46,207 bases of DNA from Candidatus Bathyarchaeota archaeon BA1 (GTDB lineage Archaea; Thermoproteota; Bathyarchaeia; Bathyarchaeales; Bathyarchaeaceae), in contig LIHJ01000084.1 in assembly GCA_001399805.1 (NCBI GenBank), positions 1 through 46,207 of the forward strand, given 5' to 3'. Within the stretch, counting starts at the first letter, position 1. Each line of letters starts with the position of its first letter. A program made the translations under genes and the position numbers. A model generated the notes under the pieces. It was not told where the DNA came from, did no database searches, and saw only the letters and a list, made by a program, of their open reading frames with translations. Positions 8,106-17,381 of this stretch are shown piece by piece.

Positions 8106-8220
8106 CTACAACTTCCGGATATGCTGCTTGATCTGTTCCGCGTTTTCCGCCATCCCGAAGATGCTTTGTTGTATATAGGCCCCATAGTCATTGGTAAGGC
8201 ACCAGATGTCTCGTTGGGGC
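8106..8220 (-). pseudogene. C-terminal relic of a PPP-family phosphatase
   Basis: The minus strand reads LTNDYGAYIQQSIFGMAENA followed by EQIKQHIRKL-stop. This aligns with the last 30 residues of the intact phosphatase at 9711-10661 (NEYGAYLKLSLSKMVENVEQ then IKQ). Stops lie immediately upstream and no catalytic motif remains. It is the tail of a duplicated or replaced phosphatase gene. The rest of the 8047-8265 interval holds no gene. Confidence 0.6.
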
Positions 8221-8265
8221 TCGAGTTAAGTGGAGTCGGTGACTCTGGTTCTACTGCGAAGAACG

Positions 8266-9108
8266 TTACCTACTTTTCCATGCATTAACGATGACGACGG
8301 GTGGATGTTCTTCCCCGTGTTTTTCTAACATCTTTAGAGCTTCTTTCCATTTCCGTTTTAAGTCGTCACGTGCCCTTTCGTCTCGAATTTTCTCAATCAT
8401 CTCCATTGGGAACCACGCTAGATGATGAGGCATATCCACCTCTATGAGCTTCACCTCAATTTTTGCAGCACCAGCTTCTCTAACGATGTTCTCAATTTCT
8501 TCAGGTGAGAAGTAGGGCATGTCTCCCTCAACTTCACGCCCTAAAGCGAGGAAAACTGGTCTCCTTAAATTATACATCGCCAGATGGGCTTTCTGGGCCA
8601 TATTCCTCGCAATGGGTGTGCTTTCAGCTAGGAAGATTCTTTCTTTACTCACCCTCAGCATTTCTCTAACCGCTGCAACTACTGCTTCTCGATTTTCGAA
8701 ACTTCTTATTCCGTGAATGCATACAACTAAGTCAAAACATGAATATGGAAATGGAAGACTCCTAGCATCTTCTTGAATGGGAATAACTCTCCTCCTCAAA
8801 CCACTAGCTTCCATCAACTTCCAAAAATCGCCCCACCTTCCACGGTCTAGGGCGATAACCCTTCCCTCTTCTCCAACTAATAACGCAAGTGCAATCGTGG
8901 CTATAGCTTGGGGTCCACATCCAATTTCCAACACGTTTGCTCCAGAAACCAAGTTAGCGTGTTTCAGAACGAGGTATCTTTCAATGACTTGCCAAAGAAG
9001 CCACTCGGAGGGCAGTCTCGGATGAGGTTGATATGGCGGTATACGTTTTAGCACCTCACGTAGGGCTGGGTCAGCCTCCTCCAGAAAATCTTCAATGCCC
9101 TTTTTCAA
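8266..9108 (-). CDS. Class I SAM-dependent methyltransferase
   Basis: A Rossmann-fold methyltransferase of 280 residues. Motif I is VLEIGCGPQAIAT, motif II is VIALDRGRWGDFW, the adenine region is IPIQEDARSLPFPYSCFDLV, and post-motif VREMLRVSKERIFLAE follows. A substrate-side cap (PYFSPEEIENIVREAGAAKI) is typical of UbiE-like enzymes. The substrate is unknown; small-molecule or quinone-like substrates are possible. It stands between the two phosphatase-related sequences on the same strand. Confidence 0.85.
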   Translation of the reverse strand: MKKGIEDFLEEADPALREVLKRIPPYQPHPRLPSEWLLWQVIERYLVLKHANLVSGANVLEIGCGPQAIATIALALLVGEEGRVIALDRGRWGDFWKLMEASGLRRRVIPIQEDARSLPFPYSCFDLVVCIHGIRSFENREAVVAAVREMLRVSKERIFLAESTPIARNMAQKAHLAMYNLRRPVFLALGREVEGDMPYFSPEEIENIVREAGAAKIEVKLIEVDMPHHLAWFPMEMIEKIRDERARDDLKRKWKEALKMLEKHGEEHPPVVIVNAWKSR

Positions 9109-9194
9109 TGGCTTCGACTCTCCATTTGCTCCAACATCTTAAATAACAGAGACATAGATAAAATTTCGAAGAGACATGCAACATACCTCTAAAG

Positions 9195-9686
9195 ATGTCT
9201 CATGTACGGGGGGTAAGTGGTAGTGTCATGTTCAGTAAAATAGATAGGAAGATTAAAGAGGCAATGAGTATACTTAAACAGCTCGGATACGAAAGTGAAC
9301 ACATTTCTCCAAAGGAATTTTACGATTATATGACTGGGGAAGCCCCCACGGGTGACGTTATTACGTTAAACGGCGTTCTGTGTAATGAGTTTTTAATGGT
9401 GCATGAAGTTGTTGAGATAAGCGAATTGAAGAAGATGGGCACACCTATCAGCAAACAAACAGTTATGAGTTTTTACCCAAGGGTGTATGAGGTTCATTTC
9501 ACGGCAATGGACTTTGAGCTAACCCACGCTTTATACAGAAAAGATTATGGATGGCTTAGACGCAGATTGGCTTCGGCTAAAGACTGGTTAGAGGATCCTT
9601 ATCTACCACAAGAATTTAATTATCTGCGAAAAGAATTAGCCCCTCAATGCAAATCAATAATAAAGAAGTTCTCAAAACATCTCTGA
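9195..9686 (+). CDS. Conserved archaeal hypothetical protein
   Basis: A 163-residue soluble protein, with a probable internal start at MFSKIDRKIKEAMSILKQLG (9228). It has mixed alpha/beta character with an acidic MVHEVVEISELKKMG helix and a Trp-rich C-terminal helix (YGWLRRRLASAKDWLEDPYL). No catalytic motif, membrane segment or paired cysteines are seen. It is transcribed divergently from the methyltransferase and converges on the phosphatase gene. I do not recognise the family. Good codon regularity supports it as real. Confidence 0.7.
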   Translation: MSHVRGVSGSVMFSKIDRKIKEAMSILKQLGYESEHISPKEFYDYMTGEAPTGDVITLNGVLCNEFLMVHEVVEISELKKMGTPISKQTVMSFYPRVYEVHFTAMDFELTHALYRKDYGWLRRRLASAKDWLEDPYLPQEFNYLRKELAPQCKSIIKKFSKHL

Positions 9687-9710
9687 AACATGAGAGTGGC
9701 TACTGCCCAT

Positions 9711-10661
9711 CTAAAAGATACAAGTGCATTGTTTAATCTGTTCCACGTTTTCCACCATTTTAGAGAGACTTAGCTTTAGGTAAGCACCATATTCATTGTA
9801 ATAAGGTGGTCCTTTCCTCGAAAATATCGTTAAGACCTTTCCGCCGTGGTTGATCTTGAAGCCTTCCATGCTTGGTTCATGCCCCCTGATCAATGCTTTG
9901 ACGTTCAGCATCCTCAGAAGCTTGTTGGTGATGTCTTCGCCAAAGATCCTTCCAGCCCCCCTAGGTGATGGGTAGGTCCCCGTTATGCCCTCCTCAGGGT
10001 CGCTCCAGAGGATTTCCTCAAGGTGGCTTTCACGTGGGTGCTTCATGTGGGCGTAGGCTATGTCGTCCATCGTGGAGGCCTGGCTTGGGGCACCACCATG
10101 AAGCAAAACATATCTCTCCTTTATGAGCACCGCATTGTACAGATGGTTAAAGAGCTCACGGAGCTTTGCATATATGCTTGCCCCTTCCTCGCCGAATTTT
10201 CTCCGTAGGTGAATGGGCAAATCGTGGGGGTAGGCGAGTATATCCTCGGGTCCCTCGTGATTTCCTCTCATCAACACAACGTTTTCAGGAAACATCTCCT
10301 TGAGTTTTAAGACAACATAGTAAACCTCTGGCGAGTGGATGCCTCGATCTCCATAATCCCCAAGAAAGACCATGAATACATCCTCGCTTTTACCAGCTCT
10401 CTCTAAAAAGTTACTGTTTTTCAAGATGTACGCAAGTCTCTCTAAGTCTCCATGGATATCTCCCACCACGATCGCCATGCCCTCGGGTGGCACCTCAACG
10501 AGTCTGCCATTGATTCGCAGATTCCCGATCCGCCCACCCTCCCCAGCCAACGTTTGAACAGCATCCTCCACAAGTTGGAGAAATTCGTTTGCACCCGCCT
10601 TCATAACCATGTTGATTAGGTTTGGGGTTTCCTTAACGTTGAAGGTCGTGTTTGCCACCAT
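9711..10661 (-). CDS. PPP-family serine/threonine (metallo)phosphatase
   Basis: A protein phosphatase of the calcineurin-like PPP family with the three metal motifs: GDIHGD at residues 68-73, GDYGDRG at 101-107 (eukaryotic enzymes have GDYVDRG), and GNHE at 133-136. These are followed by LLHGGAPS and IRGHEPSMEG, which provide the remaining His ligands. An N-terminal helical extension of about 60 residues precedes the catalytic core. The 316-residue length is usual for archaeal PP1/PP2A-like enzymes. A C-terminal relic of a second copy is present at 8106-8220. Substrates are unknown. Confidence 0.92.
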   Translation of the reverse strand: MVANTTFNVKETPNLINMVMKAGANEFLQLVEDAVQTLAGEGGRIGNLRINGRLVEVPPEGMAIVVGDIHGDLERLAYILKNSNFLERAGKSEDVFMVFLGDYGDRGIHSPEVYYVVLKLKEMFPENVVLMRGNHEGPEDILAYPHDLPIHLRRKFGEEGASIYAKLRELFNHLYNAVLIKERYVLLHGGAPSQASTMDDIAYAHMKHPRESHLEEILWSDPEEGITGTYPSPRGAGRIFGEDITNKLLRMLNVKALIRGHEPSMEGFKINHGGKVLTIFSRKGPPYYNEYGAYLKLSLSKMVENVEQIKQCTCIF

Positions 10662-10770
10662 TTTTGTAACCAGCCTAATATAGACTGTTGAGTTTCTTCA
10701 AATAGATTTTTATGTAGTTGCTCAGAGTTAGAACGGTGGGACCCAGCGAGGCTAAATTGAGGGGTTTTGT

Positions 10771-11195
10771 TATGTTGAATTGGCATAACTTCTTGAAGGA
10801 TGGTGTTATCAAGTGGCTTTTAGAGGAGGGAAACCCTTCAGTTCGATATTTCACCTTACGAGACCTCTTGGATCGGGCAGAGAATGATCCTGACGTAAAG
10901 TGGGCTAAAAGTGCCATTCCCACATCTAAAAACGTATCGATTGATCGATCGATTTTACGGATATAATGTTTTAAGGGGGCTCTCTGTTTTCACCAAACTG
11001 GGCTATAACTGGGATGAACGCTTAGGCGATGCAGTGGAACTTGCTCAAAAAGCAACGCCCTGATGGGACATGAGTTGTGGAGAGCACCCCCACAGGCAGG
11101 ATGTAAGTCAATATTGAGGTTAAAAGCAGGCCTAGTAAATGGATCACGTTGAACGCTTTGCGAGTGCTAAAACGTCTCCATCAATAATGGAAAAG
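10771..11195 (+). pseudogene. Decayed alpha/alpha-toroid-type protein gene
   Basis: A start MLNWHNFLKDGVIKWLLEEG and NPSVRYFTLRDLLDRAEND resembles archaeal proteins of the terpene-cyclase/prenyltransferase toroid fold. The frame breaks near 10950 and continues in another frame as VLRGLSVFTKLGYNWDERLG, DAVELAQKATP. Further shifted pieces occur to about 11195, where TLNALRVLKRLH matches the usual C-terminal end of such proteins. Large internal parts are missing and stops are frequent. It is a degraded gene. The family name is my recollection of the pattern and is uncertain. Confidence 0.5.
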
Positions 11196-11251
11196 AAAGC
11201 ACCTTTTCATAAAAAAGGGTTTTATGTTAGAAAGAAGCGAGAAGTTGGAGA

Positions 11252-11986
11252 GTGAAGTTGGGCGACTCTGAGGGTACACGTATACCTATAAAATTAGGGA
11301 GAAATCCGTTAGAGACTATTTCACCGGATTTTGGAGGAATCCTTGCTTATGAAGTGAAAGAGGATCATGTTGTTTACCATGAAATTCTGAGCGAGTTGGG
11401 ACATAGGGTGGATGTTAACCGGATTAAAGAAGCACATAGAGGAGCGCGCAATTGGTGGGCTGAGGAAAGGGTCAGAACTGGTAGGCTTTGGAGCGGAGAA
11501 GCGTGGGTTGATCTCGTTGAACGCATGGTATCGTATCTAACGTTGCCTAATCCACGTGAACTGACCTCACAGGTGTGTGAGTTATGGCCTTATAGAATGG
11601 TGTTTAGGACATATGAGGATGTAAAGCCTGCCCTGGAGGAACTTAAACACCAGGGCCTCCGCCTCATTGTGATTTCAAACGTTTCTTCCCGCAAAAACCT
11701 CCTAATCTACCTCACTCGACTCGGGTTGGAAAGCTATTTCGACCTATTGGTGGCCTCCGGCTCCATAGGCTACGAGAAACCAAATCCAGAAATCTTTATA
11801 CTTGCCTCGAAAATGTCGAAAACCCCCTTCACAAAGATGATGCACGTGGGTGACAGATACGAAGAGGACTACCTCGGGGCGGAGTCGGTTGGAATAAAAG
11901 GCGTTCTGCTTGACAGACAAGGGCTCTACAGGGATAAGCGGTGTAGAAAAATTTCTCGGCTCATAGAGTTACTAAACTTCATATGA
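11252..11986 (+). CDS. HAD-superfamily hydrolase
   Basis: A haloacid-dehalogenase-like phosphohydrolase of 244 residues. Motif I appears as SPDFGGILAYEV, keeping the first Asp nucleophile but with Gly in place of the second. Motif II is LIVISNVSS, motif III is GYEKPNPEIF with the Lys, and motif IV is HVGDRYEEDYLGA with the two acidic residues. A helical cap lies between motifs I and II. The first 27 residues before motif I are longer and more polar than usual, and the start (GTG at 11252) may be wrong. Probably removes phosphate from a small metabolite. Confidence 0.85.
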   Translation: MKLGDSEGTRIPIKLGRNPLETISPDFGGILAYEVKEDHVVYHEILSELGHRVDVNRIKEAHRGARNWWAEERVRTGRLWSGEAWVDLVERMVSYLTLPNPRELTSQVCELWPYRMVFRTYEDVKPALEELKHQGLRLIVISNVSSRKNLLIYLTRLGLESYFDLLVASGSIGYEKPNPEIFILASKMSKTPFTKMMHVGDRYEEDYLGAESVGIKGVLLDRQGLYRDKRCRKISRLIELLNFI

Positions 11987-12098
11987 AGTCGCCAACTGAT
12001 AAATGTCACTTTCATCTCTAAGCAAAATTCCGTTATTGGTGTTATCGCAATAAAGTTTAATAGTTTTAAGGTTATGAATTTTTCGTTGATCCTCAACG

Positions 12099-12862
12099 GT
12101 GGTAAAAGTGAAATGGTATAGAGACCTATTTGAGGGGAAGCCGGGGGAATACTCATTAAATCACTTAGATAAGAGAGGGGAGACAGGAAGAGAGGTTTCA
12201 TTCTTGAGGGATACCCTAAAAGAAGGATATGTTTTGGATCATTGTTGCGGTTCATGTAGGCTGGCCATACCGCTTTCATCTGAGAGGCCTGTTGTTGGCT
12301 TGGACTTAAGCAGATATCTTTTAAGTGTGGCAAAAAGTAGGTGCAGGAAGTTGAACGTTGAAAATCTAGATTTGATACGAGCGGACATGAGATATCTCCC
12401 CCTGCAATCAAACATTTTTGACAATGTTATTAATTTTTGGACGAGCTTCGGCTATTTCCCTGATGAGGAGAATGAGCACGTGTTAAACGAGATTGCTAGG
12501 GTTGTGAAAAGTGATGGCATCTTTGTTATGGACCTTGTAAACCCTGAATGGATAATAAGAAACTTTCGAGAGAAGGACTGGCATGACGAAGAAACATACT
12601 TCCATTTGGAGCATCATTCCTTAGACTGGGAAACAAACGCATTGAGTCACGTTGGATCTTCATCGATAAACATGATCGGGAGATCAATGAAGCAAACCTC
12701 GACGTTAGGCCTTATAGTCTACAAGAACTCAAGGGCCTCTATCAAAAGTTAGGTTTAAGCATAATCGACGTGTATGGTTCCTTTACAAAGGAGGCATTCG
12801 ACCAAGCTCGGTCCAACAGAATGATAATCCTAGGTAAAAAGTCATTTCATAAAAAAGAATGA
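12099..12862 (+). pseudogene. Class I SAM methyltransferase, one frameshift
   Basis: A small Rossmann methyltransferase with motif I VLDHCCGSCRLAIPL, VVGLDLSRYLLSVA, LIRADMRYLPLQSNIFDNVI and a post-I region ending EIARVVKSDGIFVMDLV. The first frame stops at 12752, but after about 12655 the conserved protein continues in another frame (ESRWIFIDKHDREINEANLD to MIILGKKSFHKKE) and ends at 12862. One base is missing near 12643-12655. DHCCG in motif I is unusual; most relatives have D-x-G-C-G. The substrate is unknown. Confidence 0.78.
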
Positions 12863-12883
12863 CGAGAATAGTAGAGTAAAAAG

Positions 12884-13351
12884 ATGAGCGATATGGAGCA
12901 TAGAGCGCCTTGGGAATGCACCTTCGCCGAGGAGGACAAAAGTGAATGTAAGGCAGGCGTTTCGCCTGGGTCTGATCGAGAATATTTTGAAATCTTATCA
13001 TTATGCATAGTGCAAGCTGGGCTCAATTGGGGGATGATCAGGAAAAATTGGGCAAGATTTAAGCATGGATTTTTTGATTTCGACGTCGCTAAACTATCCA
13101 AAGCGCAGGCTGAGGAACTTCTCAAAGAAACATCTGCCCTAAAGAATAGAAAGAAGGTGGAGGCAATAATCCACAACGCCAAGGAATTTCAAAAGATAAA
13201 AGTGGAACATGGCTCCTTTTCAAATTTCTTGAAATCATTAAAAACGATGGAGGATAAAGATGCACTCAAGGCATTGACGAGGAGATTTAAACACGTTGGA
13301 GAATATACCGCAGAATATTTTCTTCACTCTGTGGGATACTGGAAATGTTAA
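12884..13351 (+). CDS. DNA-3-methyladenine glycosylase I (Tag)-like
   Basis: A helix-hairpin-helix glycosylase-like protein of 155 residues. Matches to Tag include APWECTFAEEDK, EYFEILSLCIVQAGLNWGMI (the FE..L..E..QAGLSW block), NRKKVEAIIHNAKEFQKIKV and EHGSFSNFL. Tag excises 3-methyladenine from alkylated DNA. The C-terminus is shorter than in bacterial Tag and lacks the zinc-binding tail, and the usual glutamate before QAG is Ile-Val here. Activity is therefore uncertain. It begins 22 bases after the frameshifted methyltransferase. Confidence 0.72.
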   Translation: MSDMEHRAPWECTFAEEDKSECKAGVSPGSDREYFEILSLCIVQAGLNWGMIRKNWARFKHGFFDFDVAKLSKAQAEELLKETSALKNRKKVEAIIHNAKEFQKIKVEHGSFSNFLKSLKTMEDKDALKALTRRFKHVGEYTAEYFLHSVGYWKC

Positions 13352-13769
13352 TTAATCAAAACTTATGATTTTCTAAGCGCACAATTGTGATACTTCAATA
13401 ATCACAGTCTCTGCAAAGATCTTTCAAAGTTTTTTACTTTAGGAGGCTTTCTGCCTTTACCTGGTTGGATAATGTGCCCCTCTTCCCTTAAGCGGGCCGC
13501 TTGCGCCTCTGTGCCTTTACTTGAATATTCTCTTAAGTTTTGCGATTAGTAGTGGGAGAATGTCACATATAAAATACTTGAAATCTCCAGCGATCTCCTC
13601 GGCTTTTCGTAAGCCGCTAGTTAAAAGGAGTTTGGAAAATCCCGTTTAAGCCTCCTATTAAAACCTACGGAGTCCATGTTCTGCGCACACTTAAAGAAAC
13701 TATGTTAAAGCGTGAGTTTGTTTAGTAAAATAGGACGTAAATCGTCGTTTTGTAAAGGGGAGGGCCATA
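13352..13769 (-). other. Gene-poor interval with a short minus-strand coding relic
   Basis: No complete gene is visible. From 13545 down to 13402 the minus strand reads without stops as SQNLREYSSKGTEAQAARLR, EEGHIIQPGKGRKPPKVKNF, ERSLQRL-stop. The composition looks like protein but has no start codon or known motif, so it may be the end of a lost gene. The remaining sequence shows no RNA gene or repeat. Confidence 0.3.
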
Positions 13770-14486
13770 TTATTCTGCTCCAGGTTTTTGTGCTATGATT
13801 ATCCAGCAATTACCGAGAGCCCTTGCCATTCTTGTGTACAATCTTAGGATGTTGTAGCCTGCTGCCTTAAATTCTTCTTTATATTGTTCTCCCGATTTGG
13901 GCCATGCTGCAATTATGGGTAGCGTGATTTCCTTTTCTTCCTCATTGACCTTGATTTTACGTGGGATTAAATCGCCTGGCTTTGGCTTCGCTTCATAGAG
14001 CTCTTCAAGTTTGACTGGATTATCACCGCCAATGTTGCATGAAAAGTATAGTCCACATGGCTTTAGCACTCGGAGGGCTTCAGCCAAGTGCCTCGACCTG
14101 GCTTCCTCGTCTATAATCATTTGTAGGCAACCTACATTCACAGCTAAATCATACGTTGAGCTTGGGATGTGCTTGAGGTCAACTACATCACCAGCTTCGA
14201 AATTGACCTCAACACTTTCCTGCGCGGCCCACTCCCTTGCTCGATTAATAGCTGAGGGCGCCACGTCGATGGCTGTAACATTAAAGCCTTGCTTAGCCAA
14301 AAAGATGGCATCACGGCCCTCGCCACATCCGAATTCGATCACATTTATGCCTTTAGGAAAATTCATCTCACGAACAAACTCCACCAACTCCTCTGTGGGC
14401 ATGGGATCTGCCCAAAATCGGGCCCCAGCCTGATAAACCTTAACATATCTGAGCTCGTAAGCCATCTTATCATAAGAGATACCCAT
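13770..14486 (-). CDS. Class I SAM-dependent methyltransferase
   Basis: A methyltransferase of about 238 residues from the ATG at 14486. Motif I is VIEFGCGEGRDAIFLA, followed by VTAIDVAPSAINRARE, FEAGDVVDLKHIPSSTYDLA and EALRVLKPCGLYFSCN. The layout resembles thiopurine- or tellurite-type and UbiE-like small-molecule methyltransferases. An upstream extension to 14552 is open but does not look conserved. No neighbours suggest a substrate. Confidence 0.85.
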   Translation of the reverse strand: MGISYDKMAYELRYVKVYQAGARFWADPMPTEELVEFVREMNFPKGINVIEFGCGEGRDAIFLAKQGFNVTAIDVAPSAINRAREWAAQESVEVNFEAGDVVDLKHIPSSTYDLAVNVGCLQMIIDEEARSRHLAEALRVLKPCGLYFSCNIGGDNPVKLEELYEAKPKPGDLIPRKIKVNEEEKEITLPIIAAWPKSGEQYKEEFKAAGYNILRLYTRMARALGNCWIIIAQKPGAE

Positions 14487-14813
14487 GTTAAATCCCATAA
14501 CAATTGTGGGATTGGCGTCAGATAAGACTTTTAGATGGCAAACAATTGGCAAAAAGCGTCACTACGGCTTTCTATAAGCGCAAGTAATCCCGCGGTGAAG
14601 AGGGTTCACGGTGATGCGTTGGGCTCATTGGAAAAAAAAACATTGCGGTGAACAAGAATCATGCAGTAACGTTAGAAATCATCTTTTATTGATAGATAAA
14701 TTTCCATTCGCTGAACTGAAGCTTAGAGGAGTATGCGTCGCTGAAGGGAAAGGGAAATAAACCCTCTCACAATACTACTTTCTTTCAGCCACAGGGATCA
14801 ATGGGAGATTAAG

Positions 14814-16058
14814 TTGGTGGATGCATTCGTCGCCAGGCTTAAGGATGAGTTCTCCTTCATGCGTGGCAATCTTTTGGTTCTGCTCGTGAGCTGGACATTT
14901 TTCTATTTCTCGTACGCGCTGGTCGGTCCCTTTGCGCCACTATATATTAGGGAGTTGGGTGCTTCGCCGTTCATCCTGGGGCTCATGGGGTCCGTGGGGT
15001 CCGCGCTACTGTGCTTGGTTCGCATACCAGGGGCCTATATAGCCGATAGGTATGGCAGGAGAGACATCATCATCGCCATGACCTATGGGGTAGCCCTCTC
15101 ATACCTCCTCTATGTACTGGCGCCCGATTGGCGATTCATACTCATCGGGATCGTGATTCACAATCTTTGCCTAATCTATCAGCCAGCCCTACAGGCCATA
15201 CACGCAGATTCGATACCCCCGGAGAGGCGTGGGATGGGCTTTGCCGCAAGTCACGTCATACCGCTTATTCCAGCATCTATCTCCCCAATGATAGCTGGTT
15301 TCCTCGTGGAGCAGTACAACCTCGTAGAAGGCATGAGGATAGCTTATGGCATAGTCTTCGTGTGTAGCTTGGCCGCCGCCACAACCAGAGCCTTCTTCCT
15401 CAAGGAGACGTTGAAGACTTCAGAGAGGATTAGGCTTGAGGGGTTGGGAACGGCATTTAAGGAATCTATTGGCGCAATAGTTGAGGCTTGGAGATTCATG
15501 CCAAGAAGCCTCATGTTCCTCACGATAGTTATGTTAATAAGTGCCTTCCAGGAGCCCATGTTTCATTTGTTCGCCGCGCTATATGCGAGGGACGTGATAG
15601 GGGTGAGCAGTGTGGAGTGGGGGCTCACGAATATGGCGCTTATGGTTGCTATGCTAGTCGCTGGCCTTCCGCTGGGGAAGGTTATAGATGTGATTGGAAG
15701 GAGGAAATCCATAATTCTGGGGTTTCTATTGTTGACACCATCAACCGTCTTCTTCATCCTTTGCCGGTTCTTCACACAGTTATTGACCATATATGTAGTA
15801 TTTGCCTTAGGAGCGGCATTGAGAGGACCAGCATTCCACGCCCTTCAAGCAGATTTAACCCCACGGGATAAACGAGGGAGGGTGATGGGGGTTATAGGGA
15901 CGTTGAACATCCTCGTGACCATCCCAGCCTCAACCACGGCTGGTCTCCTATATCAAAGGAACCCAGAAGCCCCCTTCGCACTAGCCATAATCTTGGGAAT
16001 CGCCGCCAGCCTAATCGTTATCCTTCTAGTTAAGGAGCCCGAGAGAAGGGAAGCCTAA
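14814..16058 (+). CDS. Major facilitator superfamily transporter
   Basis: A 12-helix MFS permease of 414 residues. The first half has the A-motif-like loop ADRYGRRDIIIAM between helices 2 and 3, and the second half the matching GKVIDVIGRRKSIILG loop. Hydrophobic segments alternate regularly along the whole protein. The start is TTG at 14814 or GTG at 14817, after GGGAGAT. The substrate cannot be read from the sequence; the drug/metabolite exporter type is likely. It stands alone between a methyltransferase and vapBC. Confidence 0.9.
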   Translation: MVDAFVARLKDEFSFMRGNLLVLLVSWTFFYFSYALVGPFAPLYIRELGASPFILGLMGSVGSALLCLVRIPGAYIADRYGRRDIIIAMTYGVALSYLLYVLAPDWRFILIGIVIHNLCLIYQPALQAIHADSIPPERRGMGFAASHVIPLIPASISPMIAGFLVEQYNLVEGMRIAYGIVFVCSLAAATTRAFFLKETLKTSERIRLEGLGTAFKESIGAIVEAWRFMPRSLMFLTIVMLISAFQEPMFHLFAALYARDVIGVSSVEWGLTNMALMVAMLVAGLPLGKVIDVIGRRKSIILGFLLLTPSTVFFILCRFFTQLLTIYVVFALGAALRGPAFHALQADLTPRDKRGRVMGVIGTLNILVTIPASTTAGLLYQRNPEAPFALAIILGIAASLIVILLVKEPERREA

Positions 16059-16217
16059 AATCAAAAACATTCTTACGGAAGATGTTTGTTTTCTGCATTC
16101 TAATTTTATTTGCCTCTGAACAGTTTGGATTGAACAGTACGAAAAGCTGGACAATGACGCCCTGGAGGATCAGCTAGGCAGTATAATTAGTTGGTTAGCG
16201 CTGGGAGAGGCGTGCGC

Positions 16218-16693
16218 TCAGGCGGGAGCACGCGCCAATTCTTTGAAGCGTTTTAGCACCTCTGTTGGGATGGGGTTCATGTATTCAAGGCTTGTGTGTT
16301 TGCAAAGTTTTTGGAAGTCCGTGTCTGTGGTTATGATAGTGGATGCCTTTTCTTGTAAGGCTGCTGCAAGGTATACGCAGTCGTATACGTCGTGGTTCAG
16401 CTTTTCAGCGAGCTCGAAGCTTCTGGTTATGGTTTGTTTTTGAAGGCAATAGTAGTGTGGTTGGTCATACTCTTCTATGAAGTGCTTGACTGCTTTTGCG
16501 CTTTCTTCCCTGTCGCATCCCCATTTTTCGGTCATTATCCAATATACCCTGATTGGAAGGATGTCCATGATCAGGGGGGTGTAGCCTCCCTTAACCCCTC
16601 CTCAACTATTGGAGAAACGTGTTCATTTCCGGGGTGGTCGCATACCAAAAATATTGCTAATACGTTAACGTCTAGGATTCTCCTCTCCCTCAA
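16218..16693 (-). pseudogene. VapC-type PIN toxin, one frameshift
   Basis: The PIN-domain ribonuclease begins with TTG at 16693, overlapping the stop of the antitoxin, and reads RILDVNVLAIFLVCDHPGNE with the first catalytic Asp. A one-base loss in the G-run near 16583 shifts the frame. The rest reads YTPLIMDILPIRVYWIMTEK to TITRSFELAEKLNHDVYDCV, YLAAALQEKASTIITTDTDF with the later acidic residues (D-x-x-Y and TTDTD). Correcting one base restores a normal PIN protein of about 158 residues. The pair with vapB is clear. Confidence 0.75.
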
Positions 16694-16912
16694 TCACCGA
16701 AGGTCGCCTCTCCAGCGTCTAAAAAGGCCTCTTTGCCCCAATCTTGCTTCTTGGACTGAACTTTAAGGGGGTTTGGGATTATGCGCTTCAAGAGTAGCAT
16801 CCCCCTTTCCTCCATCAACTCGAATTCCGCTCCGGGTTTGAGGCGGAGCCTCTCCCCGCTCTTCTGAAGGAATCAAGATTCTGCCCCTCTCATCCATCCT
16901 TGTCTTTCCCAT
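16690..16912 (-). pseudogene. AbrB/VapB-type antitoxin, one frameshift
   Basis: The N-terminus MGKTRMDERGRILIPSE is the SpoVT/AbrB swapped-hairpin DNA-binding start. After a one-base shift near 16860 the protein continues ERLRLKPGAEFELMEERGML, LLKRIIPNPLKVQSK and ends FLDAGEATFGD-stop, the toxin-binding tail. Its TGA overlaps the TTG of vapC. The pair would autoregulate. Both members carry a single indel. Confidence 0.7.
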
Positions 16913-17381
16913 TTTTCTTCACCCACAAACACGTGACTTACTAAACCCATATCAATCTTTACGAATATACCCATTTCCTTTTTTATCCGAAAACGATTAA
17001 GATGCGAACTAGCGTGCCGTGAGGTTTTGAAATGAAGGTTCCTCGCAAGGCCATTTTGGCTCTGGTTTGAGTTTCTGTGGGCTAAAAGAAGTGAACAGTT
17101 TTGGTTACACGGTTGTTATTTCTGCCCTCAATATCTAGAAGGATTTCAACTTTTTGAATCTCCTGTTTACGTTACTATCTAGCACAGGAGCAAGCGTTTC
17201 AATCCAACTAATTTGCCAGAGGAAAGAGTAGTGCAGCCAAACCCTGCCTTTAGGGTAAACCTAGCGGATTGTGCCAGTGCCAGCCTGCTGGACTGTGCAC
17301 CGTCAACTCGAAATCGAAAGGATGGGTGGCTTCGAGTCCCTGTAAGAAAACGTGCATTTTAGAGGGCGCTCGGAAGAAGTT
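16913..17381. other. Gene-free interval of about 470 bases
   Basis: No open reading frame worth calling is present on either strand. The distal half contains two stable hairpins (17241-17256 and 17271-17300), listed separately as a candidate RNA. A TTCGAGTCCC string near 17330 recalls a tRNA T-loop, but no matching stem or acceptor arm can be drawn. Confidence 0.5.
17241..17300. ncRNA. Candidate structured RNA, two hairpins
   Basis: At 17241-17256 ACCCT pairs with AGGGT around a six-base loop. At 17271-17300 GTGC, CAGT and CCAG pair with CTGG, ACTG and GCAC in order, with two single-base bulges and a CCTG loop, making a 12-bp stem. Both are in a gene-free region. The strand is undetermined because stems read similarly both ways. 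It is not recognisable as tRNA, RNase P or SRP RNA. It could be a sRNA, a terminator-like structure, or chance. Confidence 0.3.

Noticed and set aside
16126..16217. Plus-strand coding-like stretch (WIEQYEKLDNDALEDQLGSI)
   Set aside because: It is preceded by a stop, has no start codon, and runs antisense into vapC after about 25 residues; too short to call a gene.
17310..17345. TTCGAGTCCC resembling a tRNA T-loop
   Set aside because: No five-base T-stem closes around it, and no anticodon or acceptor arm can be drawn in the flanking 80 bases.
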